From NCBI RefSeq assembly GCF_022024055.1, contig NZ_CP091788.1, forward strand, positions 2,666,001 to 2,730,000: a stretch of DNA of 64,000 nucleotides, in the 5' to 3' direction. This stretch comes from Prevotella sp. E2-28. GTDB taxonomy: Bacteria; Bacteroidota; Bacteroidia; Bacteroidales; Bacteroidaceae. Each line of letters opens with the position of its first letter. The stretch's first letter is position 1. Shown one piece after another: positions 50,408 to 56,960 of this stretch. The notes under the pieces are model-generated. The model saw only the letters and a list, made by a program, of their open reading frames with translations. It ran no database searches and was not told the DNA's origin. Both the position numbers and the translations under genes were made by a program.

Positions 50408-50824
50408 ATGGCAGTACATATTAAACTTATCAAGAACAACATCAAGAGCAGCAGTTCTTACGGGAAATATTTTGCAAAAACAGTCAGTCAGGGTGAGGTG
50501 ACGCTCAATGAGATAGCCGCTGAAGCTTGTCGCAACAGCGGCTTCGGTGAGGGCGCCGTCATCGGTGTAGTGACGGAACTGCAGGATATCCTGAAGCAGA
50601 GGCTCTCAGAGGGGCAGACGGTCATTCTCCCTGGCATCGGCCGTTTCAGTCTTCGTGTAGAGAGCATCGGGGTGGATGACCCGAAGACATTCAACATCCG
50701 CCGTCACATCACCCGCATCGTCTGCGGTTTCTTGCCTGCCGGTCGCCGTATCCAGGGTCGTCATATCCTCTACGACTTCTGCGAGGGGGTCAAAGCCGTA
50801 TGGCAGACGGGGTTTAAACCTTAA
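50408..50824 (+). CDS. HU-like DNA-binding protein (HU-HIG type)
   Basis: The protein (138 residues) has an HU/IHF-like fold extended at both ends. It has an N-terminal Bacteroidetes-type segment (YGKYFAKTVSQGEVTLNEIA), helices around GEGAVIGVVTELQDILKQRL, and the strand GQTVILPGIGRFSLRVES. Members of this group often stand next to VirE-type genes in Bacteroidales. It may bind and bend DNA at the palindromes just upstream (inference). Confidence 0.85.
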   Translation: MAVHIKLIKNNIKSSSSYGKYFAKTVSQGEVTLNEIAAEACRNSGFGEGAVIGVVTELQDILKQRLSEGQTVILPGIGRFSLRVESIGVDDPKTFNIRRHITRIVCGFLPAGRRIQGRHILYDFCEGVKAVWQTGFKP

Positions 50825-50837
50825 AGTTGTTTGAGCT

Positions 50838-50987
50838 CTATTTCTTGACAACATTCTTGCCATCCTGAATGACGATACCCTTTGTTGATGCGTTGGCCCT
50901 GCGACCGTCATGAGTATAAATCTCACATCTTCCATCAGACACCAGATTTCTTTCATGGTCAGAGTACCACCAGTACATTGTATGACA
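50838..50987 (-). pseudogene. Remnant of a secreted protein: C-terminal KGIVIQDGKN tail
   Basis: The frame has 49 codons with no start and ends RCEIYTHDGRRANASTKGIV, then IQDGKNVVKK and stop. This matches the tail type in the lipoprotein at 43441-44019 and in many secreted Prevotella proteins. A stop at 50988-50990 blocks the frame upstream, and neighbouring frames look related, so frameshifts have occurred. Confidence 0.65.
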
Positions 50988-51037
50988 TTATAATATTGTG
51001 TCGATGACGAATCCTTATATCCGCAACCTCAACGCCA

Positions 51038-51139
51038 TTAGGGAACAGGATGTCGTGGTTTTTGGAAAGGTAGTTTCTCTTCTATGTCTTCGCCTAACGA
51101 CAGGCAGTACTCGCGATAGTCTTCAATATTCATTTTCAT
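51038..51139 (-). pseudogene. N-terminal fragment of a MmcQ/YjbR-like protein
   Basis: ATG at 51139 overlaps the stop of the flavoprotein gene (ATGA). The 33-residue frame MNIEDYREYCLSLGEDIEEK LPF looks like the start of a MmcQ/YjbR-family DNA-binding-fold protein, then ends after FQKPRHPVP. The rest of the ~115-residue protein is gone and has been replaced by the decayed tail at 50838-50987. Confidence 0.6.
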
Positions 51140-51756
51140 CTGATAAAGTTCATGCCTTGCCACTCTTCGCGTTCAGGGTAATCGGGATTACTATTGGCGT
51201 GAATCTTCTTCAGCAACCAAGCCATATTGTTTGCCAAGGTTCGCATGGTCTGCATACCCTCTGTGTCCTGTGTTACTTCACCAGGAGCCAAGCCGTAGGC
51301 GATGTTCCAATATTGGGAAGTAACCACAGGCATGTTCATCATCTCGAATATCATGTTCAGCGTCTGATAAGCAGCCGTAGCACCGCCACGACGGCAAATG
51401 GCTACCGCTGCCGCAGGCTTGTTCTGAACCTTGGCACCTGAGAAGAAAGCACGTTGCAGCACTGCCATCACAGCACCGTTGGGCTGACCGTAATAGACGG
51501 GCGAACCCACGATGAGCGCATCAGCCTCGTTTAGCTTTTCAACGATACGGTTGCAGACATCATCATCGAAGACACACTGGCCCAGTTGCTTTGCCCTGCA
51601 CTGGCCACAGGCAATGCAGCCACGGACAGGCTTGTTGCCCATTTGCATGATTTCCGACTCTACACCATTCTTCTTCAGTTGCTTGGCAATCTCAGAGAGT
51701 GCAGTAAAAGTGTTGCCTTTCCTGTTGGCACTTCCGTTTAATAATAATACCTTCAT
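51136..51756 (-). CDS. Iron-sulfur flavoprotein / NADPH-dependent FMN reductase family
   Basis: The protein (206 residues) has the flavodoxin-like opening MKVLLLNGSANRKGNT with the FMN phosphate loop, then Cys47, Cys50, Cys53 and Cys61 in a CX2CX2CX7C motif, as in Isf. SPVYYGQPNGAVMAVLQRAF completes the flavin site. The ATG at 51756 is preferred to an in-frame start at 51825 because the conserved strand begins there. It is a distant relative of the flavoprotein at 44016 and shows that two Isf-like genes lie within 8 kb. Confidence 0.87.
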   Translation of the reverse strand: MKVLLLNGSANRKGNTFTALSEIAKQLKKNGVESEIMQMGNKPVRGCIACGQCRAKQLGQCVFDDDVCNRIVEKLNEADALIVGSPVYYGQPNGAVMAVLQRAFFSGAKVQNKPAAAVAICRRGGATAAYQTLNMIFEMMNMPVVTSQYWNIAYGLAPGEVTQDTEGMQTMRTLANNMAWLLKKIHANSNPDYPEREEWQGMNFIR

Positions 51757-51925
51757 AATGTGTATTTGTTTTTTAGTTTTACCGAATATCAGAATTCGGG
51801 TACAAAATAACAAAGAAACTTCCAAAGTTGTGTTGCTCTACGGCTCAAAATATGTTGCAGGAGAGAAGATTTGCAGAATAAAAAATAATAATTAGGATTT
51901 ATACATGGGTAATCACAGCAGGAGT

Positions 51926-52354
51926 TTAATATGTTGATGCTCTGGCATTGGTGAACATCCACTGACCGTTACGTTTAACTAACTGGAACGTGAGTTGCAG
52001 ATGCCAAGTATGACGTCCGCCTCCGAAAACAGCTGCAGTAACTCGGCTGCGACCTGTCAGCGTAGCATGATTGCCGCTGACTTTGATCTCCATCTGCTCA
52101 TGCTCGGCAGAAAAATAGTTTAGCGTACCATTGGTGATCGCCTTGATGTATTCCTGCTTCGACTGGTGCATCCCTGTCATGTGAGTCAGCACAAAATCAT
52201 CGGCATGGACACGGTTTAGTACCACCGTGTCCTTTGCCACCATAGCCTCGTACATGTCTCGATAGAGAGTTTCTATCTGTTCTTTGTCCGTCTTTGCTTG
52301 CATGATGATTGTTGTTATTCCCAAAAACAATATCGTAATAAGGCGGTTCATCAA
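51926..52354 (-). CDS. Secreted NTF2-like (DUF4440/SnoaL-type) protein
   Basis: The protein (142 residues) has a short signal peptide (MNRLITILFLGITTIIMQA) and an NTF2-like fold (EQIETLYRDMYEAMVAKD, DDFVLTHMTG, HTWHLQLTFQLVKRNGQWMF). The fold forms a pocket used for binding or isomerising small hydrophobic molecules. It overlaps the SDR gene by 4 nt and belongs to the second redox cluster. Confidence 0.82.
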   Translation of the reverse strand: MMNRLITILFLGITTIIMQAKTDKEQIETLYRDMYEAMVAKDTVVLNRVHADDFVLTHMTGMHQSKQEYIKAITNGTLNYFSAEHEQMEIKVSGNHATLTGRSRVTAAVFGGGRHTWHLQLTFQLVKRNGQWMFTNARASTY

Positions 52355-53187
52355 TGTGTCGCTTTTAGATATTGCAGGTCACCATACCAGTAGGAGGCTG
52401 TGCAACCTCCGTCAACCAGGAAATCGGCACCGCTGATGAAACGGCCACGGGAGGACATCAGGAACTCAGCCATATCGCCCACTTCGTCTGGCGTTCCTGC
52501 ACGACGGGCTGGCATGCCCTCTATCATCTTCAGGTAGCCTTCCTTACGCGGACCGTGTAACTCATCGTTAGCCAATGGCGTGATGATGATACCTGGTGAG
52601 ATAGAGTTAATGGTAGCTCCACGACGCCCCCAGCGGGTAGCCTCAAACATCACCCGGAGCACATTGCAACGCTTCGAGTATTGGTATGCTTTCAGCGTGT
52701 CGTTGATTTCCTTTAGGAATGGCAAATCTAACAGTTCGTCAACAGGAGTCGTTGCTAAGGCATCGTTTTGCTCTTGTGGTAAGGCTGGCAGACGATGACC
52801 GCTTTGTGACGAGATAATCACACCTGAGCCACCCTCTGCAATCACCTTACCGAACTCTTCCAACAGGACACTTGTTCCATAGAGGTCTACGCGTAGTATT
52901 TCTTCCACAGGAGCCTGTGACGGCGATACACCAGCAGCATTGACAACATTTGTCACGTCTCCCTTGTTGGTGGCAAACTCTACCAACTTCAGGATGTCCT
53001 CTTTCGAGCCAAGGTCGCATTGGATAGTTGAGCACTCAAATCCTGCATCTTCCAATGTCCTTGCTGCTCGCTGAGCATTCTCTATGGAGTAGTCTGCCAG
53101 CACAATGTGCTTACCAGCCGACACACGACGGATAATAGCCTGTCCGATACTGCCAGCACCCACTAATACTGATATCTGTTTCATCAT
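52351..53187 (-). CDS. Short-chain dehydrogenase/reductase (SDR)
   Basis: The protein (278 residues) has the NAD(P) loop GAGSIGQAI, VNAAGVS in place of NNAG, the catalytic Ser in IISSQSG, and the YxxxK motif in AYQYSKR. The tail GRFISGADFLVDGGCTASYW is standard. In this subgroup, an insertion precedes the YxxxK motif (LPALPQEQNDALATTPVDEL). Substrate unknown. It overlaps the NTF2-like gene and the aldo/keto reductase gene by 4 nt each. Confidence 0.9.
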   Translation of the reverse strand: MMKQISVLVGAGSIGQAIIRRVSAGKHIVLADYSIENAQRAARTLEDAGFECSTIQCDLGSKEDILKLVEFATNKGDVTNVVNAAGVSPSQAPVEEILRVDLYGTSVLLEEFGKVIAEGGSGVIISSQSGHRLPALPQEQNDALATTPVDELLDLPFLKEINDTLKAYQYSKRCNVLRVMFEATRWGRRGATINSISPGIIITPLANDELHGPRKEGYLKMIEGMPARRAGTPDEVGDMAEFLMSSRGRFISGADFLVDGGCTASYWYGDLQYLKATH

Positions 53188-54029
53188 CCGTATGTCTTTA
53201 TCAAGTACTTCACAAACTGCGGGTCACCGAAATCTCTGGTACCAGCGTCGTGCTGGTTCATCTTGGCTATATGAGCCATCTCGTCATCGCTCAGCGTGAA
53301 GTCGAAGATGTCAAAGTTTTGCGCCATACGCTCCTTGTGGCTCGACTTCGGAATAGCCACGACACCGCGCTGGGTAAGCCAGCGGAGGGCAACCTGAGCA
53401 GCACTCTTACCATATTTCGCTCCGATGGCAGTCAGCACCTCGCTCTTCACGATGCCGTCAACCCCCTGTCCGCCAAGCGGTCCCCACGCCATCATCTTCG
53501 TGCCAAACTCTGCATGAATCGGTTCGATGTCTGTCTGCTGGATGAGCGTGTTGCACTGCAACTGGTTCACCATCGGTTTCACATCTACATAGTGGGCAAA
53601 GTCGAAGAAACGGCCTGCCTGGAAGTTGCTCACACCGATGGCGCGCACCTTGCCTGCACGATAGGCCTTCTCCATAGCCCGCCACGTGCCGAACACGTCG
53701 CCGTAGGCCTGATGGATAAGCAGCAGGTCAATATAATCAGTCTGCAACTTGCGGAGACTCTCATCGATGCTCTTGGCTGCCCGTTCCTCACCGTTGTTCG
53801 AAATCCAGACCTTTGTCACAAGGAACAGGTCTTCGCGCTTGACGCCACTCTTGCGCCAGGCATTGCCAACGCCCTCCTCATTCTGGTAGGCCTGTGCCGT
53901 GTCAATCAGGCGATAGCCTACACTTAATGCATCACTCACGCAACGTTCACACTCTTCAGGGCTTACGAGAAACACACCATAGCCCAATGTCGGCATCTGA
54001 ACACCATTGTATAGTTTTATGTATTCCAT
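53184..54029 (-). CDS. Aldo/keto reductase
   Basis: The protein (281 residues) is an intact aldo/keto reductase of the 2,5-diketogluconate reductase type. The tetrad shows as Asp and Tyr in RLIDTAQAYQNEE, Lys in LVTKVW and His in LLIHQAYGD; the NADPH-binding IPKSSHKERMAQN block lies near the C-terminus. The ATG at 54029 is preferred to 54065 because the conserved MEYIKLYNGVQMP opening starts there. It is the only complete aldo/keto reductase in this window, next to three broken ones. Confidence 0.93.
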   Translation of the reverse strand: MEYIKLYNGVQMPTLGYGVFLVSPEECERCVSDALSVGYRLIDTAQAYQNEEGVGNAWRKSGVKREDLFLVTKVWISNNGEERAAKSIDESLRKLQTDYIDLLLIHQAYGDVFGTWRAMEKAYRAGKVRAIGVSNFQAGRFFDFAHYVDVKPMVNQLQCNTLIQQTDIEPIHAEFGTKMMAWGPLGGQGVDGIVKSEVLTAIGAKYGKSAAQVALRWLTQRGVVAIPKSSHKERMAQNFDIFDFTLSDDEMAHIAKMNQHDAGTRDFGDPQFVKYLIKTYG

Positions 54030-54040
54030 ATTATTCGTCG

Positions 54041-54646
54041 TTAATATCCTAAACCATTCAACCACTTCTCGACCTTTTTCTTTTCCGTACGCACCTCGTG
54101 ACCGTAGATGCTGAAGCCCTTGGTGACATTTGCCCCAGGGAATGCTTCCTTCACATCCTCCACACAGTTGGCCAATCCAGAACCTTCATGAGTGGTGAAA
54201 GGAATGACGGTCTTACCCTTCAGGTCGTTTGCATGCTTCTTGAAGAAGGTGAACATCACTTGCGGATAGGTGCCCCACCATACAGGTCCACCAATGAACA
54301 CCGTATCGTACTTTGACAAATCAATGTCGCCCTCATACTCGGGCAGCTCGCCGTTCCTTGCTTCTTCCTGCGCCAGTTTGATGAGCGGGTTGTAGGCCAT
54401 GCCGTCATACTTGTGGGTAACGATTTCAAACTGCTCTGCACCTGTCAATTCCGTGATGTAGTCTGCCACAATCTTCGTGTTACCTACCTCAATGTTTCCT
54501 ACTGCGTAGTTGTCTCCCGCATGTGAGAAGAATACTACCAAACTTTTACCATCCTTGTTCATAACTTTCTCCTGTTTTGCGCCACCGCTGCAAGCTGTGG
54601 AAATCAGCAATGCTATGGCGGCTGTGATGATACTTTTGATATTCAT
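54041..54646 (-). CDS. Flavodoxin-like lipoprotein
   Basis: The protein (201 residues) has a lipobox (LISTACSGG) and a flavodoxin_4-type domain with the FMN loop VVFFSHAGDNYAVG and GGPVWWGTYPQVMFTFF. It is probably anchored in the envelope rather than the cytosol, which is unusual for a flavodoxin but common in Prevotella and Bacteroides. The ATG at 54646 precedes the signal sequence. It is the first gene of the minus-strand cluster with the aldo/keto reductase, SDR and NTF2-like genes. Confidence 0.85.
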   Translation of the reverse strand: MNIKSIITAAIALLISTACSGGAKQEKVMNKDGKSLVVFFSHAGDNYAVGNIEVGNTKIVADYITELTGAEQFEIVTHKYDGMAYNPLIKLAQEEARNGELPEYEGDIDLSKYDTVFIGGPVWWGTYPQVMFTFFKKHANDLKGKTVIPFTTHEGSGLANCVEDVKEAFPGANVTKGFSIYGHEVRTEKKKVEKWLNGLGY

Positions 54647-54675
54647 TTTAAATATACTTTTGAATCTGGGTGACA

Positions 54676-54762
54676 AGTGAAGTGCAAGGCGAATGCAGAG
54701 CCGAGTTTACTCGAGCTATGCTGAGCCGCAGCCTTCACTCGCGGCGTGATTCTAAATCACGC
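54676..54762. repeat. Imperfect fold-back and a perfect hairpin in the flavodoxin leader
   Basis: AGTGAAG at 54676 and CTTCACT at about 54733 end a loose fold-back rich in GAGCCGAG and CTCGAGC words. Right beside it, GCGTGATT (54744-54751) and AATCACGC (54755-54762) form a perfect hairpin with a CTA loop, at the start of the flavodoxin transcript. It could be an operator or a leader hairpin. Confidence 0.55.
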
Positions 54763-54765
54763 TGC

Positions 54766-54773
54766 AAAGTTAC
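54766..54773 (-). promoter_or_regulatory. Putative -7 element of the flavodoxin/aldo-keto reductase/SDR operon
   Basis: The minus strand reads TAACTTTG, a perfect TAnnTTTG. The leader to ATG 54646 would be about 110 nt and begins with the hairpin at 54744-54762. Confidence 0.55.
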
Positions 54774-54860
54774 GACGATTTCCTGATACTTTTGTTTCAT
54801 AAATTACTTCACAATTTTCACTTTTTGCACAAATCGTTCTTTTGTATATAAAATAATGTG

Positions 54861-54868
54861 TAATTTTG
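54861..54868 (+). promoter_or_regulatory. Putative -7 element of the nuclease gene
   Basis: TAATTTTG lies 36 nt before ATG 54904. A TTTG at 54841-54844 is 16 bases upstream, slightly closer than usual. Confidence 0.5.
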
Positions 54869-54903
54869 CAGACGATTAACTTACAATCTTAAAGGCAAAG
54901 ATT

Positions 54904-56007
54904 ATGACAGAGAAGTGGAACCAGTTTGTGTATGATTTGTGTGATGCTCAACAGCGAGGTGTGGACGAGAATGAATATCATCGTTTGATTGAAACTCAAT
55001 TCCAACTGCTTGGATGGGCAAAATATAGAGGGGAGATATGCCACAAACCGAATATACCAATAGGGAACAACAATTTCATCCAGCCAGATATATTGATGAA
55101 AAGGGATGGAGAGGAGCTGTTTGTTATCGAAGTGAAGCGGCCAATTCATTCTATCAGCCAAAGAGAGATACAACAATTGGAATCATATATGCGTCAGCGA
55201 AAAATAAAGTTTGGCGTATATATCGGTGAGCACATTGAGCTGTTCTATGACAAGCCAGATAGTACTGAGGCTGTTTCTGTTCTAATAATTCCGCTAGAAC
55301 TAAACAACAAGTTTGGCGAACTGTTTGTAGAGTTGTTTGGAAAGGACAGCTTTTCATCTAATTCACTTACCGAGTTCTGTGAGAAGCGGATATCAGAAAA
55401 GCAGCAGGAGTTGAAGAAAATTGAGGCTCAGAAGTATCTTGTTGCCAATGGAGAGGCAATTGTGGCTGACAAGCTGAAACAATATCTGAAGAATGACTGC
55501 AAGGACTCTTTTTCAGAAGAAGAAATTGAGGAGATTATGTCAGGTCTTACTATTTCCGTCTTGCCAAAGACGGTCTTGAAAGGTGCTCCTCTTCCCTCAG
55601 TTTCGTCAATTCGTGACATGAGTCTTTCGACTATATCAATAAATGTAAGCAAGAAGCCTGCTGGTAAGCCAGCAAAATATTCATTAAACGGCAGTCCTTT
55701 TCTTGCTGCAAACAGGTTTGTGTTTGAGGTAGTCAAGGCGTATGTTAGTCAGCATCCTGAGATGACATTCTCCGAATTGGAACGCGTCTTCGATCCATTA
55801 CTGCAAGGTTCATGCGGTGTGATACGGTCTTTAGATTATTTGAGACAGAAGAATTATAAAGGACAGCGATTCTTTGATGATACTTCTTCCATTCTTCGTT
55901 CTGGCGACGGTGTTGAGTTTGCCGTCTGCACGCAATGGAGTTACCATAACACCCCCGACTTTGCGGCACATGCAAGAAAGCTTGGTTTTTCTGTAGAGAC
56001 GACATAA
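54904..56007 (+). CDS. Solitary PD-(D/E)XK nuclease-like protein with HsdR N-terminal-type domain
   Basis: The protein (367 residues) has an HsdR-N-like domain (about 20-160). Glu30, Asp62 and Glu76-x-Lys78 (QPDILM, VIEVKRP) make a PD-(D/E)XK active site. A helical, coiled-coil-prone middle follows (about 150-225). A C-terminal domain (about 255-367: KYSLNGSPFLAANRFVFEVV, CTQWSYHN, HARKLGF) resembles modules fused to other prokaryotic nucleases. No helicase, methylase or specificity subunit is adjacent. Its codons are AT-richer than those of its neighbours, which suggests transfer. A defence role is likely but inferred. Confidence 0.8.
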   Translation: MTEKWNQFVYDLCDAQQRGVDENEYHRLIETQFQLLGWAKYRGEICHKPNIPIGNNNFIQPDILMKRDGEELFVIEVKRPIHSISQREIQQLESYMRQRKIKFGVYIGEHIELFYDKPDSTEAVSVLIIPLELNNKFGELFVELFGKDSFSSNSLTEFCEKRISEKQQELKKIEAQKYLVANGEAIVADKLKQYLKNDCKDSFSEEEIEEIMSGLTISVLPKTVLKGAPLPSVSSIRDMSLSTISINVSKKPAGKPAKYSLNGSPFLAANRFVFEVVKAYVSQHPEMTFSELERVFDPLLQGSCGVIRSLDYLRQKNYKGQRFFDDTSSILRSGDGVEFAVCTQWSYHNTPDFAAHARKLGFSVETT

Positions 56008-56068
56008 AGCCAAGTGGAAGCGTCTTGCCTGTCGCTTATGTATAAATGATTGTGTATCTTTATCAGCC

Positions 56069-56884
56069 ATGAAGGCAGATTTTCAATATTCCACAGACTT
56101 CTACGGGATGAATTCCTATGAGTTGAGTCACACCTGCATGCATCTGCTTTGCTTGGCAGGTGAGGCAAGTTTTGTGTTCAACGAGCATTGCTACCATATC
56201 GTGAAGAACAACCTGGTGGTGATACCGATGCCTGATCGTGTCTGCAACCTGGCGGCTCATGCAGACTTGCAGGTAGAATGGTTTGCTGCCGATTACAAGT
56301 TCCTACAGAACCTGCTGCCATCGAACAATTACAGCATCGGTGGCAGTATCTCGCTGAACCAAGACCCCGTTATCAAACTGACAAATGAACAGGCACAACA
56401 TCTGCTTGATGACTTCCATCGTCTTCGTGACCGCATGGACGACAGCCATTTGCAGTTCTATCGTGAGTTGATGGGCAGCCTCTGCCTGACGATGATGTAC
56501 GACATCTTCGAAGCCCATGCCCAACGTGATGCAACAGATACCCATACTGACCGCACAGCCTACATCGTGAAACAACTGATGGCTCTGCTGGCAACAGGCA
56601 TCAGTCGGACAGAGCGTGATGTGAGTTACTATGCCGAGCGTCTGAACGTATCGCCAAAATATCTTTCTGCCACCATCAAACGTGTGACAGGACACAGTGT
56701 CACCTCCTACATCGACCGACACACCGTACCTATATTGAAAGACTATCTGAATGATGAACGCCTGTCACTCACTCAGATAGCCGACCTGATGAACTTCACA
56801 TCGCTCTCTTACTTCAGCCGTTACTGCACCAAGCATCTTGGCCAGTCGCCCAGCGATTACCGTCTGAGTCTTCAACCGAAATAA
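56069..56884 (+). CDS. AraC-family transcriptional regulator
   Basis: The protein (271 residues) has an N-terminal cupin-like region (ASFVFNEHCYHIVKNNLVVI) and a C-terminal double HTH (VSYYAERLNVSPKYLSATIK, LTQIADLMNFTSLSYFSRYC, GQSPSDYR). It belongs to the HTH_18 subgroup common in Bacteroidetes. It may control the second redox cluster at 51.1-54.6 kb, although the nuclease gene lies between them. Confidence 0.9.
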   Translation: MKADFQYSTDFYGMNSYELSHTCMHLLCLAGEASFVFNEHCYHIVKNNLVVIPMPDRVCNLAAHADLQVEWFAADYKFLQNLLPSNNYSIGGSISLNQDPVIKLTNEQAQHLLDDFHRLRDRMDDSHLQFYRELMGSLCLTMMYDIFEAHAQRDATDTHTDRTAYIVKQLMALLATGISRTERDVSYYAERLNVSPKYLSATIKRVTGHSVTSYIDRHTVPILKDYLNDERLSLTQIADLMNFTSLSYFSRYCTKHLGQSPSDYRLSLQPK

Positions 56885-56913
56885 AGTATATTTAGCAAAT
56901 ACAATAAAAAAGA

Positions 56914-56936
56914 GACCTGCCCAAGTGGACAGGTCC
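56914..56936 (-). terminator. Terminator between AraC and ppdK
   Basis: GACCTGCCC and GGACAGGTC pair around AAGT, with one mismatch. On the minus strand the hairpin runs into TCTTTTTTATT, fitting the end of ppdK; it may also stop the convergent AraC transcript. Confidence 0.8.
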
Positions 56937-56960
56937 CTTTACATTATGTTAGAGTGATAA

